Under the pieces are notes generated by a model. That model worked only from the letters and a program-made list of their open reading frames with translations. It was not told the DNA's origin and made no database searches. From Rhodobiaceae bacterium UBA7378 (GTDB taxonomy: Bacteria > Pseudomonadota > Alphaproteobacteria > RS24): 52,916 bases of DNA. The stretch lies in assembly GCA_002469805.1 (NCBI GenBank), contig DKNW01000117.1, positions 4,382 to 57,297 of the forward strand, in the 5' to 3' direction. Of this stretch, positions 32,504-40,486 are shown piece by piece; positions within the stretch are counted from its first letter, which is position 1, and each line of letters starts with the position of its first letter. The position numbers and the translations under genes were made by a program.

Positions 32504-33592
32504 ATGAAAATGTCGGCATTGGCAGGAATTGCGGTGGTGATCGGGCTGGGTTTGGTGCTCGCGGCTTGCAGCAACAATCTAGGCCGCCCAACGGGAGGTA
32601 AAAACCCCTATCATCACCTTGAAAAGGGCTTTCGTAACCCGCCCGACAGCCCGAAACGCGATATACCTTTCACCAAGCGATTGAAATTTTTCGGCCAAGC
32701 GATTTGGCGTAATGCCGTTGGCAAAGCCCCCAATATACCAAGCGAGCATGCAATAGAGCGCGAGGTTGCAAAAGCGCAGCTGGCCGCGATGGGTGATAAT
32801 GATTTCGTTAGCTGGATCGGTCATGCAACTTTTCTGGTGCGTCTTGATGGGGTCAACGTACTAACCGATCCGGTTTTTTCACGCCGCGCTAGCCCTGTGT
32901 CATTTGCCGGACCCGCACGCCTTGTTCCACCAGGCTTGCGCATGGAAGATCTGCCGCCGATTGACGTGGTGGTGATCAGCCATGCGCATTACGACCATCT
33001 GGACACGGCGACGCTCGAAAGCCTACCCAACAAGCACCGCATCACGGCCGTTGTGCCGCTGGGTCTGGGTAAATATTTCAAGGATTATGGCGATGTGCGC
33101 GAGGTCGATTGGTATGATGAGGTGACACTGACCTCGCCAAATGGCGGTTTCAAGCTGACCGCGTATCCGGCGGTGCACTGGTCGAGCCGGTCATTGTTTG
33201 ACACCAATCGCACACTTTGGATGTCTTACGGCTTTTCCGCGGGCGGGCATTCTGTGTTTCATACCGGCGATACTGAAACCCACCCCAGCGTATTTGCAGA
33301 TATCGGCAAACATATGGCCGACAATCATGGCGGGTGCGACCTCGGTTTAATGAGCGTTGGTGCGTATGCCCCGCGTGATTTCATGCGCGGCGCGCATATG
33401 GACCCCGAAGGCGGTGTCAGTGTCGGCCGTGATATGGGGTGCAAGCGCATGGTACCGATGCATTGGGGCACTTTCATTTTGTCATTTGAACCGTTCGAAG
33501 AACCCCGCCAACGCTTTGTCAAGGCAGCGGGCAATCAAGCGCTTGTGATGAAAATCGGAGAGAGTGTGCCCTTTACCGCCATTTCGGAATAG
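32504..33592 (+). CDS. MBL-fold metallohydrolase lipoprotein (NAPE-PLD/UlaG-like)
   Basis: A 362-residue metallo-beta-lactamase-fold hydrolase with a lipoprotein signal: a hydrophobic stretch of about 20 residues ending LVLAAC with C22 as the lipidated residue. The metal motif is H160-A-H162-Y-D164-H165; WIGHATFLVRLDGVNVLTDPVF, FHTGDTETHP and PMHWGTF are typical of the N-acyl-phosphatidylethanolamine phospholipase D and UlaG-like group. As a lipoprotein it would act in the envelope, perhaps on a lipid phosphodiester. The ATG at 32504 is chosen over a TTG 30 bases upstream since AAGGGGCGG precedes it and the lipobox position fits. tRNA-Leu follows on the opposite strand after 7 bases. Confidence 0.9.
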   Translation: MKMSALAGIAVVIGLGLVLAACSNNLGRPTGGKNPYHHLEKGFRNPPDSPKRDIPFTKRLKFFGQAIWRNAVGKAPNIPSEHAIEREVAKAQLAAMGDNDFVSWIGHATFLVRLDGVNVLTDPVFSRRASPVSFAGPARLVPPGLRMEDLPPIDVVVISHAHYDHLDTATLESLPNKHRITAVVPLGLGKYFKDYGDVREVDWYDEVTLTSPNGGFKLTAYPAVHWSSRSLFDTNRTLWMSYGFSAGGHSVFHTGDTETHPSVFADIGKHMADNHGGCDLGLMSVGAYAPRDFMRGAHMDPEGGVSVGRDMGCKRMVPMHWGTFILSFEPFEEPRQRFVKAAGNQALVMKIGESVPFTAISE

Positions 33593-33599
33593 GCAGAGG

Positions 33600-33687
33600 T
33601 GGTGGCCTCGGACGGACTCGAACCGTCACGCCCTAAACGGGCCGCAGATTTTAAGTCTGCTGTGTCTACCAATTCCACCACGAGGCC
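33600..33687 (-). tRNA. tRNA-Leu (anticodon UAA)
   Basis: Read on the minus strand, the acceptor stem GGCCTCG (33687-33681) pairs perfectly with CGAGGCC (33610-33604), with discriminator A at 33603 and CCA encoded at 33602-33600. The anticodon loop CTTAAAA gives UAA at 33653-33651, the T arm GACGG-TTCGAGT-CCGTC is perfect, and a long variable arm (GGCCCGTTTAGGGCGT) marks a type II tRNA, as expected for leucine. Confidence 0.97.
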
Positions 33688-33695
33688 GCTCTGCG

Positions 33696-33748
33696 TTTGC
33701 ATAATTATGTTTTTTTGCCAGCTCTGGCAAGGTCGATATTTATGCAAA
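33696..33748. repeat. Nested inverted repeats at the tRNA-Leu promoter
   Basis: The outer repeat is TTTGCATAA (33696-33704) with TTATGCAAA (33740-33748), 9 bp and perfect. The inner repeat is TTGCCAG (33715-33721) with CTGGCAA (33724-33730), 7 bp and perfect with a 2-base centre. CATAATTATG (33700-33709) is itself a palindrome. They overlap the predicted promoter. Confidence 0.6.
33702..33730 (-). promoter_or_regulatory. Putative sigma-70 promoter of tRNA-Leu
   Basis: On the minus strand TTGCCA (33730-33725) and TAATTA (33707-33702) are spaced 17 bases, with a start point expected near 33695, eight bases before the mature 5' end of the tRNA. The -35 box is inside the TTGCCAG palindrome described separately. 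Confidence 0.5.
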
Positions 33749-33878
33749 TCGCGCGCAGGGCCCTAAATAAACCAGCACTAAGTCGTAACCCAAGATGGAA
33801 GACATTCTTGATTTTCGACCTGTTTTTTTTCAGAATTCGAAATCGTAACTTTGTGTAAAGGCGTATTGAGGCAATCAC

Positions 33879-34445
33879 ATGCTACGTTTGGTCGTGATCA
33901 TTTTTGGGTTTTCCATGGTCGGCGCGCACGCTGAAGATACTCCGTCCACGGTGATGTTTTGGCGTTATTCAGTCTCTGGATATTGCCAAGAACAAGGTAT
34001 GCCGAAATTTACATTTCCCAACCAAGTTGTCTTGCAGGAACGCTCGCGTGACAACAAAGCCCTTCTGTCGGAATTGAACTTCAAGTTTACCGCCGAATTT
34101 CAATATTGGAATTCATACAAGTCGCCGCCGGATATGTGCCACGTCGACAACCCGCTGCAGCCGCTTGAAAAGAAAAATCATCAAATGCGCGCCACATGCT
34201 ATCGTGGCATGACAGGCGAAGACCGTTCGGGGTTGACCCATCGCGTGAAAGTCGGCACCCGCGCCGAATGTGTGTTCGACGTGCAGGACGTATCAGATTG
34301 TTTTACCGATAGCGACGTACCTCAATATTCCGACATCAAGACCATTGAGCAGTACTACAAACCAATGTTGTGCTCAAAGCCACCCGGTGAACGCGAAAAT
34401 TATCGCAAGGCCGCGCTTGAAGATTGGTCAAAAATTCACGACTAA
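33879..34445 (+). CDS. Hypothetical secreted cysteine-containing protein
   Basis: A 188-residue protein of no recognised family. The signal peptide is residues 1-18 (ending GAHA). The mature chain of 170 residues has six cysteines spread along it (in GYCQEQ, DMCHVD, ATCYRG, AECVFD, SDCFTD and MLCSKP), an even number that suits three disulfides in the periplasm. It is rich in aromatic and charged residues, with no repeats or membrane segments. It lies in its own small interval between tRNA-Leu and the convergent arylesterase. Expression from its own promoter is likely but not evident. Confidence 0.7.
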   Translation: MLRLVVIIFGFSMVGAHAEDTPSTVMFWRYSVSGYCQEQGMPKFTFPNQVVLQERSRDNKALLSELNFKFTAEFQYWNSYKSPPDMCHVDNPLQPLEKKNHQMRATCYRGMTGEDRSGLTHRVKVGTRAECVFDVQDVSDCFTDSDVPQYSDIKTIEQYYKPMLCSKPPGERENYRKAALEDWSKIHD

Positions 34446-34460
34446 ACGCGAACGTAACGC

Positions 34461-35129
34461 TTAGTTAGCGCGCCGCTTGCGAATAGCTTTCTCAACCAGT
34501 GCTTGGGTATGCTCGACCAGCCGGCGCACGCCTTCCGCATTGGGGTGACGCGCATCATCAAGCAACAGCTCACGGCGCACATCTAGCGTATCGAAATCGA
34601 AAAGCGGGGCATAGATAAACGGCTCGAACATTAGATTGTATTTGGCAGCGGTGGTTTCAAATACCGCATCATATTCCATCCGATAATCAAGCCCGTATTT
34701 CGGCGACATTTTCATGCCGAGTAACACGACCATCTGGCCGCGACCTTGCATATTGGTGATCATATAATCCAGATTTTCCTGAATTTCTTCCGGCAGGACG
34801 CGGTAAGCCCCATCATTGGCACCCAATTGCAGTAACACGATATCAGCCGAGATAACCGGCTCGACGAACACCCAATCACGCCCCTGTCGCGTTGATTGCC
34901 CAGCGACACTTGCGCTGCGCAAGTCGACATTATACCCCTTGCTCAACAGCTGTTTTTCGAGCACCGGAACATATCCCTCATTCGTGCGCAGCTCGAACCC
35001 CGATGTTAGGCTGTCACCTAAAACAGTAATAACCAGCTTCTCGGCGGCCTGGGCCTGAAACCCAAGCAAGAAAATGCCCAGAAAGAATAAACGCAACAGT
35101 TTTTCCTCGAAAAAAACGGCGACGCTCAT
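34461..35129 (-). CDS. Secreted arylesterase/GDSL (SGNH) hydrolase, TesA-like
   Basis: A 222-residue SGNH-fold esterase. The N-terminus has a signal peptide (LLRLFFLGIFLLGFQAQA). Block I is VLGDSLTSGF, with the nucleophilic serine; ANDGAYR (block III, Asn) and DDARHPNAEG (block V, Asp and His) complete the catalytic set. It resembles TesA/EstA-type periplasmic lysophospholipase/arylesterases. It is preceded on the same strand, 39 bases away, by a small secreted protein gene and converges on the unknown gene at 33879. Confidence 0.92.
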   Translation of the reverse strand: MSVAVFFEEKLLRLFFLGIFLLGFQAQAAEKLVITVLGDSLTSGFELRTNEGYVPVLEKQLLSKGYNVDLRSASVAGQSTRQGRDWVFVEPVISADIVLLQLGANDGAYRVLPEEIQENLDYMITNMQGRGQMVVLLGMKMSPKYGLDYRMEYDAVFETTAAKYNLMFEPFIYAPLFDFDTLDVRRELLLDDARHPNAEGVRRLVEHTQALVEKAIRKRRAN

Positions 35130-35168
35130 GAAGAACGCCGCCGCTTAAAATTAGCAATCAGGACTGGA

Positions 35169-35414
35169 TTAGTTTTCCAGACCCTGCCAAACAGGCCAGC
35201 AGTTTTTGCCTGCTTTGCCAGCAAGCGCAAGCTGAGCAGCTTTGGCGTTGTCGCCAGATTGTGAAGCCGTGTAATCGTCTTTACCTGTGCACCAGACATA
35301 GAATTTGTGGTTTCCGGCTTTCGACATTGCGTCAAATCCTGAATCCATAGCAAACGCGGCCTGAGGCAATGAGAACATGGCAATTACTGCCAGCGTTGAA
35401 ATAGTTTTTTTCAT
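35169..35414 (-). CDS. Small secreted hypothetical protein
   Basis: An 81-residue protein with a clear signal peptide (residues 1-22, MKKTISTLAVIAMFSLPQAAFA). The mature chain of about 59 residues has two cysteines (in YVWCTGKDD and KNCWPVW), probably a single disulfide, and a high content of alanine, glycine and lysine. AAAGGGAG lies upstream of the ATG. No family is recognised. It is next to a periplasmic esterase gene, but no functional link is shown. Confidence 0.75.
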   Translation of the reverse strand: MKKTISTLAVIAMFSLPQAAFAMDSGFDAMSKAGNHKFYVWCTGKDDYTASQSGDNAKAAQLALAGKAGKNCWPVWQGLEN

Positions 35415-35513
35415 GCTAAACTCCCTTTGAATACGCTAACTGTGACGCAAGTTCGCTCAATCCCCAAATTAACAATTGGTAATGTTCGCGCGCGAGCCAA
35501 GCCTGAAGTCGGC

Positions 35514-36302
35514 CTATTTAGCTGGTCGTTCAACCAATGGCGCGTCTATACGCACGAAATAGGCTCTTATTTTCTCTTCCACTTCCGCCAGCCGAGGTTT
35601 ATCGCGGCTACGCGCAACAACGCTTACGCCCGCCCCTTGCGGACCATAAAATGGATAAAGTCCAAGATTTATATCGTCATATTCACCCTGTAACGCGCCC
35701 ATTTCATCGGCAATTTGGCCTTCAGGCACTTGCGCCGTGACGGTAATACTCGCCAATTGCTCTCCGCCTTTGAGCGTCGGCAAAACATTTTCAACCATGG
35801 CTTGCATAATTTTGGGTACGCCAGCCATTACATACACATTTTCGATAACAAAGCCCGGCGCCGTGCTGACGGGGTTATCTATAAGTCCGCCGCCGCGCGG
35901 AATACGCGCCATGCGTTGGCGCGCTTCGTTAAATTCCGCGCCCATGGCTTCATAATGCGCCGTCAATCGCGCCATCGCTTCGGGATGATATTCGAGCGGC
36001 ACGTCAAACGCCTCCGCGACACAATCCGCTGTAATATCATCGTGCGTAGGGCCGATGCCGCCGGTCGTAAACACATAATCAAAACGCGCCCGACAAGCGT
36101 TCAGTGTGTCGATAATTGTCGCCGGATCGTCAGGAATAATGCGCGCTTCGCGCATATCGACGCCGATTTCGCCCAGACAAGTGCTCAAGAACGACAGGTT
36201 TTTATCCTGCGTGCGCCCCGACAAAACCTCATTGCCGATGATCAACATGCAAGCGGTTACATTTTCGGTTTTAGGGAGCATGGTTTCCTGACTGGTATTC
36301 AT
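35514..36302 (-). CDS. CinA-like molybdopterin-binding-domain protein (competence/damage-inducible A family)
   Basis: A 262-residue protein with the MoCF_biosynth (molybdopterin-binding) fold: MLIIGNEVLSGRTQDKNLSFLS, RIIPDDPATIIDTLNACRARFDYVFTTGGIGPTHDDIT and the C-terminal beta strands. It lacks the PncC-type NMN amidohydrolase domain of full CinA, as in the common alphaproteobacterial short form; the stand-alone domain has been linked to ADP-ribose/COG1058 pyrophosphatase activity. The start at 36302 has AGGAG directly upstream; longer in-frame extensions run into the divergent map promoter. It is divergent from map. Confidence 0.88.
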   Translation of the reverse strand: MNTSQETMLPKTENVTACMLIIGNEVLSGRTQDKNLSFLSTCLGEIGVDMREARIIPDDPATIIDTLNACRARFDYVFTTGGIGPTHDDITADCVAEAFDVPLEYHPEAMARLTAHYEAMGAEFNEARQRMARIPRGGGLIDNPVSTAPGFVIENVYVMAGVPKIMQAMVENVLPTLKGGEQLASITVTAQVPEGQIADEMGALQGEYDDINLGLYPFYGPQGAGVSVVARSRDKPRLAEVEEKIRAYFVRIDAPLVERPAK

Positions 36303-36326
36303 ATTCTTCTCCTGACAGTGAAGTAG

Positions 36327-36354
36327 GTGGTTTTGTGCCCACGACAAACACCAC
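36327..36354. other. Imperfect palindrome between divergent cinA-like and map genes
   Basis: GTGGTTTTGT (36327-36336) pairs with ACAAA-c-ACCAC (36344-36354), a 10-bp stem with one bulged base and a 7-base loop. It sits midway between the two divergent genes and could be an operator or a hairpin in either leader. Confidence 0.35.
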
Positions 36355-36408
36355 GCCCTTATCGACAACGCGGATGAGAACATGCTATTTCCAAACTGAG
36401 GAAACAAG

Positions 36409-37239
36409 ATGAATTTCATTGCTGCCAACACCGCGCCGCTCAAAAATACCGGCCAGATAAAACTTCACGCATCGGAAGATTTCGAGGCGATGCGCGTGGT
36501 GGGACGTCTGGCAGCGCAAGCGCTGGACCAACTCACCCCCTTCGTGGTGCCGGGCACAACGACACAAGCCCTTGATGACAAAGCGCTAGAAATCATCCGC
36601 GACTTTGGGGCTGTGCCAGCACCGCTCAATTATCGCGGTTTCAAAAAATCAGTATGTACGTCGATCAACCATGTGGTTTGTCACGGCATTCCGGGCGACC
36701 GCCGCCTGCGCGAAGGTGACATCATGAATGTCGATGTTACCCTGTTTTTTGAAGGCTGGCATGGCGATCACAGCCGAATGTACAGCATTGGTGACGTGTC
36801 GGTTAAAGCGAAACGCTTGATGGACGTCACCTACGAAGCCATGATGTCGGGCATTAACACGGTGCGGCCTGGCGTGGCGCTCGGCGATATCGGCTTTGCC
36901 ATTCAACAGCATGCAGAGATTAACCGGCTGGCCGTTGTCCGCGATTTCTGCGGCCATGGGCTTGGCCGCGTATTTCACGACACGCCCAATATTTTGCATT
37001 ACGGGCGCGCTGGCGAGGGGCTGGTTTTGCGCGAGGGCATGTTCTTTACCATTGAGCCAATGCTTAATTTGGGCAAACCGGCGGTGAAAATTCTCGCTGA
37101 TGGCTGGACGGCAGTAACCCGCGATCGAACATTATCGGCTCAATATGAACACTCAATTGGTGTTACGGCTGACGGAGTTGAAATATTCACGAAGTCTCCA
37201 GCGGGTCTTGATACCCCGCATCGCAGTCAGCGCGACTGA
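36409..37239 (+). CDS. map: Type I methionine aminopeptidase
   Basis: A 276-residue methionine aminopeptidase that removes the initiator methionine. Metal-binding aspartates appear in MNVDVTLFFEGWHGDHSRMY, the histidine in FCGHGLGRVFHD, and the glutamates in FTIEPMLN and AQYEHSIGV. The N-terminal extension (about 30 residues) is slightly longer than the E. coli protein. GAGG lies just before the ATG. radC follows 42 bases downstream on the same strand, a pairing common in Alphaproteobacteria. Confidence 0.96.
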   Translation: MNFIAANTAPLKNTGQIKLHASEDFEAMRVVGRLAAQALDQLTPFVVPGTTTQALDDKALEIIRDFGAVPAPLNYRGFKKSVCTSINHVVCHGIPGDRRLREGDIMNVDVTLFFEGWHGDHSRMYSIGDVSVKAKRLMDVTYEAMMSGINTVRPGVALGDIGFAIQQHAEINRLAVVRDFCGHGLGRVFHDTPNILHYGRAGEGLVLREGMFFTIEPMLNLGKPAVKILADGWTAVTRDRTLSAQYEHSIGVTADGVEIFTKSPAGLDTPHRSQRD

Positions 37240-37281
37240 AATCTGCGCCTTAAAAAGCACCACTTAAAAGAAAGACAAAAT

Positions 37282-38025
37282 GTGGGCCAAGAAATACATA
37301 AAGAAAACCCAAAAGACCGACGAAAAACGCAGGACGCAACCCGCGCAGGTCATCGCAAGCGATTGCGCGAGCGCCTGCGCCGAGGCGGACATACGGCCCT
37401 GCACGATTACGAGCTTCTCGAGCTAATTCTTTTCCGTGCTTTGCCGCGCCGTGATGTGAAACCGCTGGCGCGGCATCTCCTCGACCAATTTGGCGATCTG
37501 TCTGGCGTGCTAAGCGCGCCGGAGCCGCGCTTGCTCGAAGTTTCGGGTATTGGTCCGGAGGTCATCACGGAGTTTCGGCTGATCGAAGCAGCCGCGTTGA
37601 ATTTCGGTCAAAGTAAAATAATGCACAAGCCTGCGCTGGCGAACTGGAACCAGATGATCAATTACTGCCGCGCGAAAATAGCCGAGAAGAACAAGGAAGA
37701 GTTTCACGTGCTGTTTCTCGACAAGAAAAACCATATCATTGCTGATGAGATGATGGGCATGGGCACTGTCGACCATGCGCCAGTTTATCCGCGCGAAGTG
37801 ATCAAGCGTGCGCTCGAATTGAGCGCATCGGCCCTTATTCTGGTGCACAACCACCCCAGCGGCGACCCCACGCCATCAAAAGCCGACATTGATATGACGA
37901 ATAAGCTTTATACTTTGGCCAGCCAGTTCAACATTGTCGTGCATGACCATCTCATAATCGGACGCGTTAGCGAGGTGAGTTTCAAAAATTTGGGCCTGCT
38001 GGAAGCGCCAGCTCCTGATTTTTAA
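37282..38025 (+). CDS. radC: RadC-family protein (JAB/MPN domain)
   Basis: A 247-residue RadC protein. A helix-hairpin-helix-like UPF0758 N-terminal domain (residues 24-100, HDYELLELILFRALPRRDVKPLA, SGIGPEVITEF) precedes the JAB/MPN metalloprotease-like domain with the motif HNHPSGDPTPSKAD. The original link to DNA repair in E. coli was due to another gene, so the role remains unclear. The start is GTG at 37282; the nearby ATG is out of frame. It follows map. Confidence 0.9.
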   Translation: MGQEIHKENPKDRRKTQDATRAGHRKRLRERLRRGGHTALHDYELLELILFRALPRRDVKPLARHLLDQFGDLSGVLSAPEPRLLEVSGIGPEVITEFRLIEAAALNFGQSKIMHKPALANWNQMINYCRAKIAEKNKEEFHVLFLDKKNHIIADEMMGMGTVDHAPVYPREVIKRALELSASALILVHNHPSGDPTPSKADIDMTNKLYTLASQFNIVVHDHLIIGRVSEVSFKNLGLLEAPAPDF

Positions 38026-38083
38026 AGCGATTGCTTTGCGCTAAGCCGACAATCTGCTAAAGCAATCGCAAAGGAGATTGCCC

Positions 38084-39376
38084 ATGATTCCGCGTTACGC
38101 TCGCCCTGAAATGACAAAACTATGGGAAGCCGAAAGCCGCTTCTCCATTTGGCTTGACATCGAAACACATGCCATGGATGCCATGGTGGAGCTTGGAATT
38201 GTTCCTGCTGATGCTGCCGAGGCTGTACGTGCGCGCGGCGGATTTGATGTCGATCGCATCGACGAAATTGAACGCGAGGTTAAGCATGATGTGATCGCTT
38301 TTTTGACATCACTCGCCGAGCATGTGGGTCCAGAAGCACGTTTTGTCCACCAAGGCATGACCTCATCGGATGTGCTGGACACATGTTTCAACGTCCAGCT
38401 TACCCGCGCCGCCGACATTTTGATTGCAGACCTCGACGCGCTCTTGCGGGCGCTCGAGACCCGTGCCATCGAGCACAAAATGACGCCGTGCATTGGGCGT
38501 AGCCATGGCATTCATGCCGAGCCAACGACATTTGGCCTCAAAATGGCGCAGGCCTATGCCGAGTTTGACCGCAACCGACAACGTCTCGTAGCGGCACGCG
38601 CCGAGATAGCCACTTGCGCCATTTCTGGTGCAGTCGGCACTTTCGCCAATATCGACCCGTCGGTCGAGATACATGTAGCCGAGAAAATGGGTTTATCCGC
38701 TGAACCGGTTTCAACGCAAGTTATTCCCCGCGACCGCCACGCCATGTTCTTTGCAACATTGGGCGTCATCGCGTCGTCTGTCGAACGGCTTGCTGTTGAG
38801 GTGCGCCACTTGCAACGCACGGAGGTTTTGGAAGCCGAAGAGTATTTCTCAGAGGGCCAGAAGGGGTCTTCCGCCATGCCACATAAGCGCAATCCTGTTT
38901 TGACGGAAAATCTAACCGGGCTCGCCCGATTGGTGCGGGGGATGGCGCTGCCAGCCATGGAAAATGTGGCACTGTGGCACGAGCGCGATATTTCGCACTC
39001 GTCTGTCGAACGCATGATCGGCCCTGATGCCACGATTACGCTAGATTTCGCGTTGTGCCGGCTGACTGGAGTAATGGAGAACCTGATCGTTTACTCCGAA
39101 CGCATGCAGGAAAATCTGGACAAGCTCGGTGGTCTCGTTCACTCGCAGCGCGTTTTGCTGGCGCTAACACAAGCCGGGGTGAGCCGCGAAGACGCTTATC
39201 GGCTGGTGCAACGCAATGCCATGCCGGTTTGGCGCGGCGAAGGCATTTTTCTAGACCTTCTTAAAGCCGATAATGACGTTATTTTAAGTGATAGCGACCT
39301 CGAAGCGCTGTTTGATCTCAGCTATCACTTCAAACATGTGGATACGATATTCGCGCGCGTCTTCAGCGATAGCTGA
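38084..39376 (+). CDS. purB: Adenylosuccinate lyase
   Basis: A 430-residue fumarase/aspartase-superfamily lyase that acts twice in purine synthesis (SAICAR to AICAR; adenylosuccinate to AMP). The signature loop GSSAMPHKRNP (residue about 263) is present, with SHGIHAEPTTFGLK and TSSDVLDTC. AAGGAG lies upstream of the ATG at 38084; a TTG six bases earlier is less likely. First of a plus-strand purine run continuing with purC, purS, purQ and purL. Confidence 0.97.
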   Translation: MIPRYARPEMTKLWEAESRFSIWLDIETHAMDAMVELGIVPADAAEAVRARGGFDVDRIDEIEREVKHDVIAFLTSLAEHVGPEARFVHQGMTSSDVLDTCFNVQLTRAADILIADLDALLRALETRAIEHKMTPCIGRSHGIHAEPTTFGLKMAQAYAEFDRNRQRLVAARAEIATCAISGAVGTFANIDPSVEIHVAEKMGLSAEPVSTQVIPRDRHAMFFATLGVIASSVERLAVEVRHLQRTEVLEAEEYFSEGQKGSSAMPHKRNPVLTENLTGLARLVRGMALPAMENVALWHERDISHSSVERMIGPDATITLDFALCRLTGVMENLIVYSERMQENLDKLGGLVHSQRVLLALTQAGVSREDAYRLVQRNAMPVWRGEGIFLDLLKADNDVILSDSDLEALFDLSYHFKHVDTIFARVFSDS

Positions 39377-39459
39377 GTGTTTGCTCGAATCGCCACGATG
39401 GTCTAGTTTCCCCCTATTGCGGCACGGTTCACCTGCCGCTGGTACCGGAGAAGTCGCAA

Positions 39460-40224
39460 ATGTCAAAGCGCCGCCGTATACACGAGGGCAAGGCCAAAGT
39501 GCTCTATGAAGGCCCTGAGCCCGGAACGCTCGTGCAACATTTCAAAGACGATACCACCGCCTTCAATGCTGAGAAGCACGAGGTGATTGAGGGCAAAGGT
39601 GTTTTGAATAACCGGATCTCCGAATATATTTTTCTCAAGCTTGAGCAAATTGGTATTCAAACGCATTTCATTAAAGCCATGAACATGCGCGAGCAGCTCA
39701 TTCGAGAAGCTGAGATTGTGCCACTTGAGGTTGTTATCCGCAATGTCGCAGCCGGTTCGCTGGTTAAGCGCTTGGGTCTCAAAGAAGGCGAAATGCTGCC
39801 CCGGCCGCTTATCGAATTTTATTACAAGGACGATGAACTGGGTGATCCGCTTATCAGCGAAGATCATATCGCAGTCTTTGGCTGGGCAACACAAGTCGAG
39901 TTAGACGAGATTATGGCTAATGCTCTGCGCATTAATGATTTTTTGATCGGTCTGTTTGCCGGTGTCGGCATTCGATTGGTTGATTTCAAGCTGGAGTTTG
40001 GCCGGGTCTGGGACGGTGATCTGCAGCGCATCATTCTCGCCGATGAAATTAGCCCAGATAATTGCCGTCTCTGGGACATAAACAATAACGAAAAGCTCGA
40101 CAAAGACCGATTTCGCCAAGACCTTGGCGGGCTGGTGGATGCCTATCAGGAAGTTGCCCGGCGGCTCGGTATTTTCTCGTCAAATGGCCATGACGGTAAA
40201 AAAGGCCCGGTGCTGGTAAGTTGA
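39460..40224 (+). CDS. purC: Phosphoribosylaminoimidazole-succinocarboxamide synthase
   Basis: A 254-residue SAICAR synthetase joining CAIR and aspartate with ATP. The N-terminal HEGKAKVLYEGPEPGTLVQHFKDD, the central VPLEVVIRNVAAGSLVKR signature and the LEFGRVWDGDLQRIILADEISPDNCRLWD second signature are all present. The length is typical of the bacterial form. GGAGAAG precedes the ATG. Eight bases separate it from purS. Confidence 0.97.
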   Translation: MSKRRRIHEGKAKVLYEGPEPGTLVQHFKDDTTAFNAEKHEVIEGKGVLNNRISEYIFLKLEQIGIQTHFIKAMNMREQLIREAEIVPLEVVIRNVAAGSLVKRLGLKEGEMLPRPLIEFYYKDDELGDPLISEDHIAVFGWATQVELDEIMANALRINDFLIGLFAGVGIRLVDFKLEFGRVWDGDLQRIILADEISPDNCRLWDINNNEKLDKDRFRQDLGGLVDAYQEVARRLGIFSSNGHDGKKGPVLVS

Positions 40225-40231
40225 GGCGGTG

Positions 40232-40480
40232 ATGAAAGCGACGATTTATATTACCCTGAAAAACGGTGTTCTGGACCCCCAAGGAAAAGCCATTGAGAAC
40301 GCGTTGGGCCAGCTTGGTTTCGACGGTGTAAACAGCGTCCGCCAGGGCAAGCTGATTGAGATGGATCTCGCCGATACCGATGCAAGCGCAGCCGAATCGC
40401 GGTTGCAGGAAATGTGCGAAAAACTGCTCGCCAATACGGTGATCGAGAATTTCGACATTCGCCTCAGCGACACGGAGTAA
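40232..40480 (+). CDS. purS: Phosphoribosylformylglycinamidine synthase subunit PurS
   Basis: An 82-residue PurS, the small dimeric subunit that joins PurQ and PurL into the FGAR amidotransferase complex. KNGVLDPQGKAIENALGQLGF and FDIRLSDTE are typical. A GTG directly precedes the chosen ATG and could serve as an alternative start. The purS-purQ-purL order reflects the split complex of many bacteria in place of the single-chain PurL of enterobacteria. Confidence 0.96.
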   Translation: MKATIYITLKNGVLDPQGKAIENALGQLGFDGVNSVRQGKLIEMDLADTDASAAESRLQEMCEKLLANTVIENFDIRLSDTE

Positions 40481-40486
40481 AAATCC

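Noticed and set aside
33600..35500. Possible genomic island at tRNA-Leu
   Set aside because: No integrase, no duplicated tRNA 3' end seen nearby, and base composition looks like its surroundings.
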